Source: Enchytraeus crypticus (taxonomy: Eukaryota; Annelida; Clitellata; Enchytraeida; Enchytraeidae). From it: a stretch of 64,000 nt of DNA. Positions 33,628 through 46,966 of the stretch are shown in pieces (the stretch's first letter is position 1; each line of letters begins with the position of its first letter). Location: assembly GCA_905160935.1 (NCBI GenBank), contig CAJHZI010000497.1, positions 303,501 to 367,500 of the forward strand, in the 5' to 3' direction. Under the pieces are notes generated by a model that ran no database searches, was not told where the DNA came from, and saw only the letters and a list, made by a program, of their open reading frames with translations. The position numbers and the translations under genes were made by a program.

Positions 33628-34040
33628 CAGAAAAAAAGAAAAGCCACAAAGTGATCTCGAAGAGGTCTTTGATGCTGACATCCCCGATCAATATAATATC
33701 TCTGCATTGAAAGCTTTCAGTACTTGACTGGGAGACGGTCCTGGCTATTGATTGAGATTGACTAATATTGTGCTATACAACGATGCACAGTCTACAGCTG
33801 AAGCTAAATCTAGAAAGTAGGGAACAGGAAGAAAAGGATTACAACGCTCAGTACAAAGCTATAAAAGAAACTACGCACAATTTCCATAAAGTATAAATAA
33901 AAATAAGGATACTTTCCAAAATAGTATTTTAATCGAGAACCCTTTCTACAAACTCCAACCAGCACAGCCCACTGTTTCGGGGCAGTGCCCGACGTAATTA
34001 TATTGTCCCCGAATCCAATGAATATAATGACTACAATAGT

Positions 34041-34316
34041 CCTGCATATACTAGTTACCCTACTACAATAGTGCAGTATATTCAGTCCTGCATATACTAG
34101 TTACCCTACTACAATAGTGCAGTAAATTCAGTCCTGCATATACAAGTTACCCTACTACAATAGTGCAGTAAATTCAGTCCTGCATATACTAGTTACCCTA
34201 CTACAATAGTGCAGTAAATTCAGTCCTGCATATACTAGTTACCCTACTACAATAGTGCAGTAAATTCAGTCCTGCATATACTAGTTACCCTACTACAATA
34301 GCGCAGTGTACAGTTT
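34041..34316. repeat. 46-bp minisatellite, six copies
   Basis: Units start at 34041, 34087, 34133, 34179, 34225 and 34271. Each begins cctgcatatactagttaccc and ends ttcagt. Copies differ at only a few positions (tactag/tacaag, tata/taaa). Confidence 0.97.
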
Positions 34317-35154
34317 TACAGTTCCATAACACACCGTGCATATTATTTGAAGACCGTTCTTCTCTAGCTTTGCCCTAAATATGCGTGCATGGTTTTAATC
34401 GTCTACAAATTTGCTTTTATTTGTGTTATGTTTTGTCAAAATAAAAAATCAGTTAAACACGCTGAGGCTGCGATGCATGCATGTGAGAAAAGCAAATACA
34501 GTCGATCTATGCTATTTCTCTTTACGTTCTCCATTTTCCCATATTTTCTTTACTGAAGCATGTAACATCAAACGCTTGTATTTTTGCTTCGTACTAAACA
34601 TTGACGAAGGTTTTTTTCGATCACTCGACTCCGATGGAAGGTCAGAGATGGAATGATCCCTGGCGAAGCGTTGAGAATTAGAACGTGCCTAATTCACTGA
34701 TATAACGAAAAAACCACGAAGAGATTCGAGCGGAAAACTCAGATTACCTGCGGTTTTGTTCAGAACCTAGACATTCCGCTACACTGAATCTCGTTAGACC
34801 ACCAGAAGTACGCCTAAAAATCTTTTTATGAACTTTAAAATCAAGCGTCACATTAAATTGGAACTTTTTAATTTATAAAATCGCAATAAGTAATATATGC
34901 ATTCGTTTAGTTTGTTAGAATTTTTAATGACGAATTCCATACGTTACCATGGAGAGAAAACTTAACAATATAGATAAATTCATAACTTTATGCAATATGA
35001 ATACGAAACTTATATGGATTTTATAATATTTATTGGCATGTTATTATTATAGCTCAGTGCTATATTTGTATTCTAATTTTTCATATGAAATACTTCCCGT
35101 AACTGCTATAGGCGATTAAGCAAAAAACTAAGGAATGAAAAGAGAAACTACCTC

Positions 35155-35320
35155 AGAAGTTATATTTTCCTATGTTATAGGCAACCTAAAGTATGGATAA
35201 GGCTTAGTCTTTGGTGAACGGTTGCTCATTGTTATGCACTTTATGTAGCGTGAAGGTAAATTTTTAGAATTAATATATATCATGGACCTGTACTTTGACA
35301 GAACACAAGAGAGAGATATA
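35155..35320 (+). mobile_element. GA-tailed short family, diverged copy
   Basis: ctacctcagaagttatattt, gataaggcttagtctttggt and gacagaacacaagagagaga. Confidence 0.7.
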
Positions 35321-35454
35321 TATATTGAATTTTACTACTATCTTTTATTTTTTAATCGGTCTCTAAATATTGTTAGCTTTAATCTAAGAGAAAGTACTTC
35401 TTGGGCCATCTTATTAATCCCATCGCAAATTTCGTACTTTACAAATCGAATAAT

Positions 35455-35535
35455 TTAGCTCTTAGCTTGAAATATATAGCCTCTGAAGTAGTGTTACGTT
35501 GCCTTCTGATGTCATTGTTTAGTCACCTCTAATAG
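35455..35535 (-). mobile_element. GA-tailed short family, small fragment
   Basis: tagcctctgaagtagtg, cgttgccttctgatgtc and tagtcacctctaatagcatg match the family's 5' half in reverse. Confidence 0.55.
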
Positions 35536-35654
35536 CATGCGATAGGATAAATCTATATTGACGCGGTTATAAAATCATTATTTTTATTTACAATGTTATT
35601 TATTATTTCATTATACTAAAGCAATTAATCTAAAGCAGATGATTTAAATACTCC

Positions 35655-35688
35655 AATCTTTCTCTCTCTCTCACTCTTTCTCTCTCTG

Positions 35689-35741
<53 letters not shown>

Positions 35742-35745
35742 ATGT
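35655..35745. repeat. (TC)n microsatellite
   Basis: TC with CTAT interruptions, about 90 bases; no tail hairpin beside it. Confidence 0.93.
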
Positions 35746-35977
35746 ATTTAATTGTTAAAATTCATGGCTACAATATCTTCCTCGACTAAAACGTGCTTTC
35801 CGTAAAATTCTACCCGTTAAAACTGTTTAAATTATTCTTGAATATCCATGCTAATGAGGTATTGTTTTATCCAGAGTAACAGAGATGGCTGTCATTGCGA
35901 TTATGCTCAGTTTTTAATTATTTTATGCTGTCCAATATTTCAATCTTGCACAAGATATCCACGAAGTGGCTGCTTAA

Positions 35978-36097
35978 CAGCAACATCAATGGCAACAATA
36001 ACAACACCATCAACAACATCATCAACAATAACAACACCATCAACAACAACATCAGCAACAACATCATCAGCAACAACAACATCATCAACAACATCAG

Positions 36098-36135
<38 letters not shown>

Positions 36136-36338
36136 GCAACAACAACACCAACAACATCATTAACAACATCATCAGCAACAGCATCAATAACACAATCAAC
36201 AACAACACCATCAACAACATCATCAACAACAACATCAACAGCAATATCATCAGCAACAACAACAACAACAACACCATCATTGGCATCAACAAAAACATCA
36301 ACAACAACATCATCAACAAAAACACCATCAACGGAAGC
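35978..36338. repeat. Imperfect CAA/CAT trinucleotide tract
   Basis: About 360 bases mixing AACAAC, ATCAAC and ATCAGC triplets. Four frames stay open (Thr/Ser-, Asn/Ile-, Val/Asp- and Met/Leu-rich), which is expected of the composition and does not show coding. Confidence 0.92.
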
Positions 36339-36369
36339 GGCATCAAATGAGCAATTTATAAGTGTCAAT

Positions 36370-36900
36370 TAACCATAAAACATACGACTATCGGATTTTA
36401 AATTGACCGATTCGTTGTTGTGCAGTCCATCAAATTAATTATATCTTATCCTGATCCTTGCAGGTTCTATGCCCTTGACGGTACCCGCTATTATAATATG
36501 GTAAATGCATGAGACTATGAGCTGCAACACTGTAGGTACGGAATATTCGTGTAAGCTCTGTATGCACTCAAACTACGCATGCAGATGGAGTAAGTACGTG
36601 AAAGCATATTATGAAATCCTGGTCGAGCTGTTTGTCGGCATATTTGTCTTTGTTTTCATTACGCCTCAGCAGAAGCTATTTCAATCGGTAATAGAACGAA
36701 GAGGAGACGAAAGCAAATGGAGCCATTATTTTCCATTGACCAGTAATCAACCCGTGCCAGCCTATCCTAACCAATCCCTTCCAGCGCCGTTCCCATAATG
36801 TTGTAGGTCACACTGCAACTCTAGATAGGCTATATAAAGGCTATAAAGTGCGGATAAAGCATACAGTTTTGTGAATAGAAAGAAATTATAATATTATATT
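36370..36900. other. Unassigned; contains a 97-codon ORF
   Basis: A plus-strand frame 36505-36798 has no recognisable domain, repeat or neighbours. Its length is near what chance allows. Nothing else seen. Confidence 0.3.
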
Positions 36901-36929
36901 TATAATTTTTTATTAATTTTTATTATTAT

Positions 36930-37060
36930 ATTTATTTTATTTTATTTACCCCGATGTAAAGAACCTGTGGTTTGATAACAACAATTCAAGCAATACGTGT
37001 TGAATCGCCGCCCGGCTACTCGAGGTCATTACTCGGCTTAAATGAATTTATAATTAGTAA
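36930..37060 (-). mobile_element. Fragment of the AAT-tailed retroelement
   Basis: gaatcgccgcccggctactcg is shared with 4760-4785, together with the ggtttgata and acaattc blocks before it. A third locus of the family seen at 4-5 kb. Confidence 0.6.
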
Positions 37061-37109
37061 TTGATAAATTCATTTTTAAATAAACTAGTTAATCCACTGT
37101 AAATAGGAA

Positions 37110-37156
37110 TATGTAATACGGATCTGCCGCTTGGCAGAAAGCTAGAGAGTGATACT
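37110..37156 (+). mobile_element. GA-tailed short family, tail fragment
   Basis: gatctgccgcttggcagaaa then gctagagag: only the hairpin and tail start remain. Confidence 0.6.
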
Positions 37157-37382
37157 TTCATTAGAGCCGAAACTCTCTCAAATTTAGATTTTAGTTTAGC
37201 TCTATTAGATTTTACATAAGTATCCATCAAGACTAACGTAATGCACTCTTATTACTATTACTATAGGCCCAATAATGAAAGGAATCATTAAATTGCAATG
37301 ATGTTAATTAAATTTAAGTGAGTGATATCATTCAGTCAATATACATAGGCCCACATTATACATGTATAGAATTTATATATTA

Positions 37383-37396
37383 CATATATATATATA

Positions 37397-37438
<42 letters not shown>

Positions 37439-37448
37439 TGTATATATA
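37383..37448. repeat. (TA)n microsatellite
   Basis: TA tract bounded by two copies of tatactgtatata. Confidence 0.93.
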
Positions 37449-37449
37449 G

Positions 37450-37590
37450 AGTGTTTTGCCAAATAGAAGGTACAAGGTACATATCCCTGCTCAGAAGCTA
37501 CTTTCACGCTTCATACTGAGAACTCCATAGTTCTACAAGTTAATCCTTTCACAAAAGTCAATGCCTTATCCATACCCTATCCAGCCCAAA
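37450..37590 (-). mobile_element. GA-tailed short family, copy
   Basis: gagtgttttgccaaatagaa, ggtacaaggtacatatccct and ttaatcctttcacaaaag; the GA tract is replaced by the adjoining TA tract. Confidence 0.75.
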
Positions 37591-38339
37591 GATACAGATA
37601 GGTCAATTTATTTTTATCCTGAAAAGTACGGACCAGATACTCATTACTCTAATATAACATCCTGGAAGGATACTCAATCTTTCTTTGGTTCAATATAACA
37701 TCATTGCAAGGCAGGTCGTGTTCAATCTCATGCAGATCAACGCCCTGGAGTTGTTTCAGGCGGTCAATATAAGATCCCGGAAAGATACTAATGTTTGTTT
37801 GGCAGAATCCATTCTGGCGTCGCTCTGGACTCGAGTCGACGTATTTCCGTTTGTGCTGGGCAAATAAGTGTAATTAATTATCGCTGCGGACGCCAGTGAC
37901 CTTTCTGAATAGAAATAACGACGATAGCCTTGCACATACAGAGCAAATTGGTCTAGATGTTCAGAACAACTGCACATGCATAACTACGAGTAGTGGCTGA
38001 TATTTGCCTCCTGAGAAAGTATAAGGACTTTCGCTGTACAAAGTCGTAGGCAAATGATAGCATAACAATATGAAAATGAACTAAATTGCCTAATGGGTTA
38101 AGCCTTAAAAAGAGATGGCTGCCATCATGGATGACAATTTCACTGTAGATTATGTTTAATCAGTTTATTCATTACGCCACTTGTCTACAGTTGTGGTTTG
38201 TTCTTCAGTTGATGCCTAAACCTTTAACAAAAACAGCTGTGTTGATTGTTTTAGAGCCGACACATTGCTAACTATGTACTGTATATCAAAGATTCGATAT
38301 GTATAAGTAGAGCTGTCTAGGATTCAAAATTTGACTCTA

Positions 38340-38374
<35 letters not shown>

Positions 38375-38389
38375 AAGAGGAGAAAGAGA

Positions 38390-38423
<34 letters not shown>
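38340..38423. repeat. (GA)n followed by (TA)n
   Basis: GA at 38340-38390 and TA at 38393-38423. Confidence 0.93.
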
Positions 38424-38427
<4 letters not shown>

Positions 38428-38976
38428 TAATCTAGACTAACAATAATAACGCTGACATGAGATCTGAGTTCAGCATATATCACGACGTGTTAATTATCAC
38501 GACGTGTTAATTAAAATTTATCATAGCAACCTGACGTTCTACAGATTTTGCTACTTTGACCTTCGAAATGCAAACAAAATTTATAATAAAGTACATAACA
38601 AGTAAAATTAATAATTGAATAACAAACAACAAATAAAATTAATAACAAGTAGACGAACGATGAACGACAGAAAGGAAGAAGTGATGGATATAGCGTGAGG
38701 GATACGGAAGGATGACTTTGATCCAGAAGGATCGAGTTGAGAATTCCATGTCCAGCAGAACTCAATCAGGCGAGCTTAAGCTCCCAGGATCGGCTTCCAA
38801 AGCGTCCTAATGACATCCCTAGTATACGGTTACCGGTCCAATTTTGCGAGAATCTGGAAAACGGAAATGAAAGACACTGTGGAAGAATGCGAACTATCAT
38901 ACTCTGCATTTATGCATGTAAACGAGATTTGCGAATTTGTAAGTGCGGTGTACAATTTTATTAGTCTTGCAGATTC

Positions 38977-38979
<3 letters not shown>

Positions 38980-39030
<51 letters not shown>

Positions 39031-39053
39031 TTATATATATAAATTCATGTGTG

Positions 39054-39085
<32 letters not shown>

Positions 39086-39162
39086 CATAATATATAAGAG
39101 TTCATAAATATAAAATATCAAATCAAACCGTATAAATAAAATTTCATATATATATATATTTC

Positions 39163-39233
<71 letters not shown>

Positions 39234-39260
39234 TATATTAATTTTTTCTCTCTCTCTCTA
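38980..39260. repeat. TA, CA and TC simple repeat cluster
   Basis: TA tracts at 38980-39022 and 39050-39085, a CA tract at 39170-39194, TA at 39194-39230, then TC. YIYIYI ORFs here are artefacts. Confidence 0.93.
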
Positions 39261-39369
39261 TCTGTCTATCTATCTCACATTTTCACTCATTGTTATATCG
39301 TTTCTCATTCTCCAATGAAATGAGAAATAGCAAGTTCAAATAGTGCATGACATACTGTACAACCGTATA

Positions 39370-39442
39370 TGTAATCCTGGGCTCTCCCTCTCCACTGACA
39401 TCACTTTCGAGTGAGAAAACTGACGTTAGCTGTACCAGCTTT
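39370..39442 (+). mobile_element. SINE-2 3' fragment
   Basis: atcctgggctctccctctcc, catcactttcgagtgagaaa and ctgacgttagc. Confidence 0.65.
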
Positions 39443-39764
39443 TTTACAGAATATATATCGTTGCATACTGCTCGAGGTCTGTTAGTATTTCATTGCTTCA
39501 GTGTGAGCACTCGACACGTCATAGGGAGATTCCGATAGAATGACATATCTTCGAGACGCATGCTATACCATGTATAAATCTCAACAACATGTATCTCAAC
39601 AATGTTTAAATAAGCAAAAGTTACTGTAGTTTAAAGAATTTTTGATAGAACTAATTTTGTTTTAGCAGTTCCGTTACAAAAAAGGAATTCTAGATCGTTA
39701 AAGCATCTCTGCATGTAGGAAACGCCAACTTTCTTTTCAAGTCCTTATAGAGAGGCCTATCTCC

Positions 39765-39935
39765 TCCCCCCCCCCCTCTCTCTCTCTCTCTCTGATGTTC
39801 TGACAAGTGATAGACACAAGGAAGGAATACATTTTATGCTTTTTCTCAATTCATGCTTAGTCGCCAATTATGACACATAAAATTCATTGATAGTTTATTC
39901 TTCAGTAATCTGGACACAACACGGAACCAGGATTA
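39765..39935 (-). mobile_element. C-run, (TC)n and diverged GA-tailed short family
   Basis: A run of ten C, then TC repeats, tgatgttctgacaagtgata, tagtcgccaattatgacac and ttcttcagtaatctggacac, the reversed end-to-head order of the family. Confidence 0.6.
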
Positions 39936-40244
39936 ATTATGCTAAGCTGATAAAAATAAACTTTTTTGGTTTTAGATTGCATGCCAAGTGTGTCAGTATT
40001 TGACAGTAAATGTGTCGTTCACATAATAGCATTGCGCAGTTAATGTCGAGATGCAGCAAGTCTACAGTCCGGAGTTCAAAGGTCAGGGATGCGGCTAAGC
40101 AAATGGACGTGTAATCACGTGATTCGACAGTCCTGCAGGACTCACAGGATTCCCGTACATCATTGATGTTCTCTGAGGTGTAGGGTAGCCAGGATTATAA
40201 AGTGATTCCCTAAAATATGCATTATTATTTCCAGTAGGAATAAT

Positions 40245-40249
<5 letters not shown>

Positions 40250-40332
<83 letters not shown>
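40250..40332. repeat. (TA)n followed by (TC)n
   Basis: TA 40250-40287 and TC 40289-40331, then a short CA/ACAT run. Confidence 0.94.
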
Positions 40333-40335
<3 letters not shown>

Positions 40336-40349
40336 CACACATACATACA

Positions 40350-41270
40350 TACGATCCCCTTAGTTGCGAGATCAAGATATCTATGTTTTGTAAAGTGTCT
40401 TTTGACTTTTTATTCAGCCGAACTATCATAGTCCACGTTATGCCTTACTTGTACGTCTTTTTAAAATTTATGTTGACATTTAAAAGAGAAGCATACTTTG
40501 TTTCAATACATTCCAACTCTTCTTCATAAATGCTACAAATAAATTAAAAAAATATTCATGCAAATAGTGAAAAGCTTGCAAAACCAGACGTACAAAAGTA
40601 AACATTACGAGTACATGTTACCATTAGTGAAGATACTCCTATGTTGCTGAATATCATTAGTGATTTTTAAAATTAATTTAGGCATACTTAGTAAGTCTTA
40701 AATTAGGCTCTACCTGTGAACACTTCTTAAGTCTTAATTAAGTCAATTTCTTAAAGTCTATTTAATGTTAATGTTTGCGTTGTTTGCTTGTGTTGATGTC
40801 TTTTTGTTTGTGTCGATGAGACACAAAATTAAAATTTAAGCCTATATTAATATAGGCGTAAGTTTAGGTTCACAGCTGGAGGTCACAAACGAGATTGTTT
40901 TAAAATTTTGCTCAATATCAATAAATTATAATTAGGCTCAAAATTTCCATAAGCTTCGAAATTGTCACGGCCAGTGTATTTCTTTAATTCCGTAATTTAC
41001 TTCAATATTGATTCACTTAATTCGCTGAGTTAACGCTTGCTAAGGAGATCTCATATATTACCATTTGCAGTAAAGGTTGCTAAGGTTTGGCATCGACTAC
41101 AGGTAATTTGTTTTCGTAGAACCCAATGTGCTTTCAGTTCTAATAGGGGACTACAACTTGCATACGCAATTAATATTGCTAGTAGTGTTATCGGTTTTCT
41201 AAATATATTTTGAAAAAAGGCAAATAGATATCTATTTCTAAAAGAAGAACTGAAAGCACTAATATTCACT
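40350..41270. other. No recognisable feature
   Basis: AT-rich unique DNA with several runs of TTAAGTC-like sequence; no exon-like block. Confidence 0.45.
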
Positions 41271-41277
41271 AATATCG

Positions 41278-41408
41278 CTAGAGCCAGTGGCGAAGTCGAT
41301 AAGATACTCGACCGAGGATCAGTATGTGCGGGGTTCAATTCCTGGGTTCGCCCGTCACTGACATCGCTTTCGAGTGAGGAAACTGACTTTGACCATAACT
41401 TTTTAATA
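41278..41408 (+). mobile_element. SINE-2, well-kept copy
   Basis: gccagtggcgaagtcgataa, ggggttcaattcctgggttc (B box with one change) and catcgctttcgagtgagg. Confidence 0.88.
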
Positions 41409-41409
41409 T

Positions 41410-42690
41410 TCGCCACGTCGTATTAAAATTTTACAATATTTTTATACTGGTAGAGATGTAATTGAAGGCAATGCTATCAGCCATTACGATTGCTACTATG
41501 ATCTGCTATCATCTAATGCTACTATTAGGATTACCTATTTTCTCTGATACTTTTAATAGACTGACTTTCACTCCGCATCCATATGAAATTATTTATACTA
41601 TTTTGAACTTAATTATTTTCAAAAGAAAAAAACAGCCATCAGTCTGTGATCATTAAAAGAGAAGTAGAAGTTCAATTTTTACTTCACCAAATACAGTGAC
41701 ATCTGAAATTTGAAGTAGACCTTTTAATAGAAATATTTTTCCGATTGCCATAGAAACCATCGTCCTATATCATTATTATTGCAAAACGAAGACTCCAATA
41801 GGGAATTGATTTTGCTTAAGAGGAACGAATAAAGTTTATTTATTTGGTTTAGCCAAGCGAAAGGCCAGTTATTGCAAAACAAATTCTTTCTAAACTGATA
41901 CGCGAAATTGCCCTACAAGGTATCAAAAGGCATTAGTTAAAATTATAATTATCACAAATTTTAAATTTAATATTTGAAAAGATATTTTAAGCTACTGAGA
42001 AACAAGTACTCTAAAAAGCACGACATCGACACAAAACATTTTTACTTAAAATCACATCAATTTTAAATATCACCTTTCAGTTTTTTCAATATCAGATATT
42101 AAATTAATCTGCGAAGTACGGACTGTATGTTTTATTTCTCCGTCTATTTGACATTACGTTTATTTTGTGTTGCTCTAAATAATACACTCATTATTTTTAA
42201 ATTATTGCGACTTAGATACGCGTATTTATGCCTGGTTTTTGCCAGTCAAAAAAGCAAAATATTTCATATGTACCTATAAAAATTCCAGATATAAGAGATT
42301 AATGATTCAATATTTTCTGAAACTATCTTTAGCTAAAGCAATAAATCTTCAAAACTAGGCTTCTTTACAGTATACAAATTCATAGTTATTTTTTTTCGTG
42401 TTATATACTAGACTGTCTTAAAAAGCATGCTGAACAATGACGACGAAAAGCAAAGGAAATCCATCTCAGAATCTATATTAGTCTCACGCTACAAGACAAC
42501 GTAATTTTTAGTAAAAGTGATATCTTTAAACTCAGATCAATATCTTGATCGATGGAATGCTCTTTACAGAACGTGAGAAGCATTATTCTTAACTGACTTC
42601 TTTACAGAACGTGAAAAGAAAACTGAACATTGTATGATGATCCGTTAGTTGTATTAAAAACATTTAACAGAATTTTAGTGTTTGCTTTTT
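41410..42690. other. No recognisable feature
   Basis: 1.3 kb of AT-rich unique sequence. Confidence 0.45.
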
Positions 42691-42694
42691 CTAT

Positions 42695-42850
42695 TCTCTC
42701 TCTAGTGTTCTGTCAAATATCTCGGTCCAAGGTACATATTTCTACTCACATGTTGATTTTCTTGCTCCATAAAGGGAACTCCATCGATCAAGTAGCTAAT
42801 ACCTTCATGACAGGCTATAACTTAGGACAAGGTGAAGTCATAGATATAAA
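42695..42850 (-). mobile_element. GA-tailed short family, copy
   Basis: ctctctagtgttctgtcaaa, ccaaggtacatatttctact and ctccataaagggaactcc in reverse. Confidence 0.78.
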
Positions 42851-42854
42851 GTGA

Positions 42855-42905
42855 TGATAAATACTTCATAATAAATACTTCATAATAAATACTTCATAAG
42901 AAATG
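42855..42905. repeat. 15-bp repeat, three copies
   Basis: Three tandem copies of ataaatacttcataa between two retroelement fragments. Confidence 0.85.
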
Positions 42906-42939
42906 CCAATTCGCAATAAATGGTACGAAATTGGAACAG

Positions 42940-43450
42940 TTAAGGAATTTCAAATATTTGGGTCATACTATAACCGATGATGGGAATTGTGAGACTGAAT
43001 ATACAGTAGGAAAGAACTTTTAACAAAAAGTCTAAAGATAGTGAAACCTTGGTTTAGACCACGCTATTGTATGCAAGTAAAACGTGGACGTTATGGAAGG
43101 AAGATATCAGGAAACTAGAGGCATTGGAAATGTGGAATTGGAGAAGAATGGAGAGGATTAGCTGGACTCAAAAGGTTACAAATGAGGACGTTCTGGAGAG
43201 AGTTGTTACAGATTGACAGTTGATAAATGTATTAAGAAATTAGAAGAAGTGTTGGATTGGACATATTCCAAGGGGGGGAGTCTACTAAAAGAGGTCATAG
43301 AAGGCCGAATGGAACGACTCGGAGACAGAGGAAGGCCGAGATTATGTATGTTAGATGATTTAAAGATTCACTTATGCGTGGACATGAAGAGGAAAGCGGA
43401 AGACAGATAAGAGTGGAGGCGTTATATACCATGGACCTGCCAATAAGCAA
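42940..43450 (+). pseudogene. GA-tailed LINE, C-terminal reverse-transcriptase fragment
   Basis: Reads, with frameshifts, FKYLGHTITDDGNCETE-like sequence, then WTLWKEDIRKLEALEMW and KRAEDR-like sequence, the same region as the copy at 27690-28135 but starting further upstream. At its 3' end the hairpin is altered (gccaataagcaa) and TA repeats stand where the GA tract is expected. Confidence 0.82.
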
Positions 43451-43479
43451 TTTATTAAGATATCTATATATAATATATA

Positions 43480-43522
<43 letters not shown>
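43450..43522. repeat. (TA)n microsatellite at a LINE 3' end
   Basis: Imperfect TA tract directly after the LINE fragment. Confidence 0.92.
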
Positions 43523-43523
<1 letters not shown>

Positions 43524-43526
43524 ATA

Positions 43527-43572
43527 TCTCGATTGGCCAATTCTTCAGCGTCCGCACACAACACGGGAACAT
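43527..43572 (-). mobile_element. GA-tailed short family, 5' end fragment
   Basis: caattcttcagcgtccgcac then acaacacgggaa is the reversed head of the family. Confidence 0.5.
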
Positions 43573-44258
43573 ATATTTTACTCTTTTTCTATTCAAGAAC
43601 AGAAATTTTCCGAGGACCAATACTGTAAATATCTCACTCCTTGGTTCAACCAGAGAGACATCTAACGATGGTCAGCAGCACTTGTCAGGCTCCCAGAAGA
43701 TCTGTCTGACTCGAATAGATAAGAAACACCCAACTCCAGTACGGATTGAATGCTCCACCAATCACAGTTCATCCTTTCATCCAGCTTCGTGTCCCACGAA
43801 TAGATAGCGATACAATCGGAGAATTTATACATCAACTAAAGATCTACATGTAAATTCCCATTCCTTTGAATTTTTGATCGGGAACCGTTTCATAATAAAT
43901 TCATAGTGTTTCATTTAAATGTTAAACTTAACCACATTTGTTATTTATGTAGACCTGAGCTTGAAATATTTGACAAGGACAGTATTAATGATATCTGCAC
44001 GATGAATTTTAGGAATAAAAATCCTTACGGTGTGAAGCAGGACAATATATAGCAAAAAGTAAAGAGAGAGTGAGAGAGATATCGAAAAACAATAAATACA
44101 TAACAAACAAAATAAACGCGAAAACGAGAAAATGAAAATATTAAAGCGTACGCAAGAGCAGACCAATAGAAGGACTATGGTTAGGAGAGAAAGACGAAGA
44201 GGCGAGAAATAGAATGGAAAACCAAAAGAACTAGAAAAAGAAAGAAAGAAACGAATAG

Positions 44259-44555
<297 letters not shown>

Positions 44556-44569
44556 TAGAGAGAGAGATA

Positions 44570-46320
44570 GAGAGAAGGGTGGAGAGGATGTTGGTGTCAG
44601 AGGTCTCGAGGGGTCCAATGGAAGGACAGGATCGCTTGAGGAGCGCCGCCCGGATCATGTTTGTGGACTGACCAGTCACTCCTGGATAGGTCGTAAATCA
44701 CGCACAGGATCAATAATCTTCCACCAATCCTCCAACTTGTTCTCTAATGCGATATTATTCAAGCTCTTTGCATAAAAGCTCAACGATATATCTCGAAAGA
44801 CCATAATTGTTTATCGGAGGCGTCTACATCGCATATTGAAATTTGTCTTAGGTTGTGCTGATGTTTATGGTGAATTAAGAAAATAATTAGATATAAAAAT
44901 TAAAAACAATTAAAATTTAGAGAGGTCAATTATGATGCCAACTTCCCCGCTGAAAATATATAAATAATTGTGTAGGCCTGAAATAGATGACAATTGGCAA
45001 CATACAGATTTACAAAAATGTAAGTACTATTTACAATTAGAATTCGTATTGGATTTTTAAATTTAAGGCAATTCTATTAAATTTATTTTACATGCACTGT
45101 ATTACAGAAACAACACAATAAAATAACCACAAATTTTAACATACCAGCTTGAGATACGTTTCAATAGCAGAATATTCAACTGTATCAGAAAATTTGTTAA
45201 GTTCGTTTTAGTTCATTTAGAACCTGCAACAAAAACAGAACCACAGAATTACTATTATGATTCATAGTAATTAACTATAATATTAGAAATTACCTGTGTT
45301 ATAGTGACTACTTATAATAGTTTATAAGTAATCTGTCACCCGATGTTGCTTTCAATTCAATATTCAGAATTATTTTATCATTTAGATTTTGAAAAGCCTT
45401 CTTAGACAAATATAAATTCTCTCATAAGATATCCTTGATACCATCTTCGAGAGAAGAAGCAGGCATTGAATTATCCTTCATTTATTGATTCAGAACCTAC
45501 TGATGCCTGGAAATGACTTTAACTTTATCTGACTAAATGTAACTGACTATTTACTGCACAATTTCTTATTTAAAAATGAGTAACAACCAAGGCAAATCAG
45601 AAAGTGCTCATTACAAAGAAATCTACAGATATATTTCAATGTACTGCAAATGTTGCCAAGCAACTTGGAGAGATTAGTTTGTTTACAAATCACTTGCCAT
45701 AATGAGCGGCAGAGGTATCTTGAACTCTGAATATTCTAAGATAACTGTAACTCAAGTTTGTTTATTTTATTTGGCATATTTAGAGATAGAAGGTAACATC
45801 TTGTTAAATGTCATTTTAAAGTGGCATTTTCATATCAGCGACCATTACAGGATTTGAACCCCGCACCTACCCAGCTATCGAAATTCTTAATGGAGAGGCT
45901 AGTCATCGAAAAACTATTCGTTAAAGTCCTTCAAGAAGGCCGAAAGGTTCCCAGTAAAACTATAAACTACAGTAATTTGTAATTTAGTTTTCTGTTAAGG
46001 TAATAAAGATAGAGAGGTGTTATCTAATCGTTACACAATGTAAGTATGCGGCCACTGGTGAAATTATTACATGTAAACTTAGCATTTGCCATGTTCAATT
46101 TGTAATCTATATTATGAGCATGTGACTGTGAAACTTTACTTGAATGTTAAACAGGAATGTTATGGTCATATAGCTTGAAAGCCTTGAAATATAATAGCTA
46201 ACAACCTAAATAAATAAATAAATAACTAATTAATTAACTACCTTCTTAGCCATTGTTAGTGTTCCCGATTTTTTAAATCTATTTGCCCACGGAGTGTTCG
46301 TATTCCGTGAGGATGAAATC
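44570..46320. other. Mostly unique DNA, no gene recognised
   Basis: Contains one SINE-2 fragment at 45825-45905; the remainder is AT-rich with no exon-like block. Confidence 0.45.
45825..45905 (-). mobile_element. SINE-2 fragment
   Basis: caggatttgaaccccgcacc, the reversed B box, with ctacccagctatcgaaattctt beyond; the A-box side is lost. Confidence 0.55.
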
Positions 46321-46325
46321 AAATG

Positions 46326-46556
46326 ACAGATTAATGAATATAATGAATAGATTAATGAATATAATGAATAGATTAATGAATTAATGAATATAATGAATAG
46401 ATTAATGAATATAATGAATAGATTAATGAATTAATGAATATAATGAATAGATGAATGAATTAATGAATATAATGAATAGATTAATGAATATAATGAATAG
46501 ATTAATGAATTAATGAATATAATGAATAGATTAATGAATTAATGAATATAACGAGA
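46326..46556. repeat. TGAATATAATGAATAGATTAA-type minisatellite
   Basis: Alternating units taatgaatataatgaataga and ttaatgaat in a mixed 21/30-bp pattern, about ten copies. Confidence 0.9.
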
Positions 46557-46684
46557 AGATAACTATAACAAATTACTCAAAGATTGTTAGTGTCGCAAAT
46601 AGTGAGAGGATGCATTCTTCTTTTGAGATTGGAGAGAGCCTCAAAAAGAGAATCAGGAAATAGGAAAATGACGTATACTGCATA

Positions 46685-46729
46685 GTTCTACAAGAAAGAA
46701 AGAAAGAGAGAGAGAGAGAGAAAGAAGAA

Positions 46730-46762
<33 letters not shown>

Positions 46763-46924
46763 AAGAGAGAGAGAGAACGAGAGAGAAATAGAGATAAATA
46801 ACATCACGTACTAGTCAGACATAAATTATTACGAAGCTTTTCATAATGAGAAAGCATAAGGAAAAATATTAAATAAAAAGAGATTGAGCGATTCTGCTAC
46901 AAGAAAAATACTAGAGAGAGAGAG

Positions 46925-46965
<41 letters not shown>
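46685..46965. repeat. Two (GA)n tracts
   Basis: 46692-46795 and 46912-46965, imperfect, separated by unique sequence. Confidence 0.92.

Positions 46966-46966
<1 letters not shown>

Noticed and set aside
35848..36372. Thr/Ser-rich 174-codon ORF and three other open frames
   Set aside because: Created by the CAA/CAT trinucleotide tract; four frames open together argues against selection on any one.
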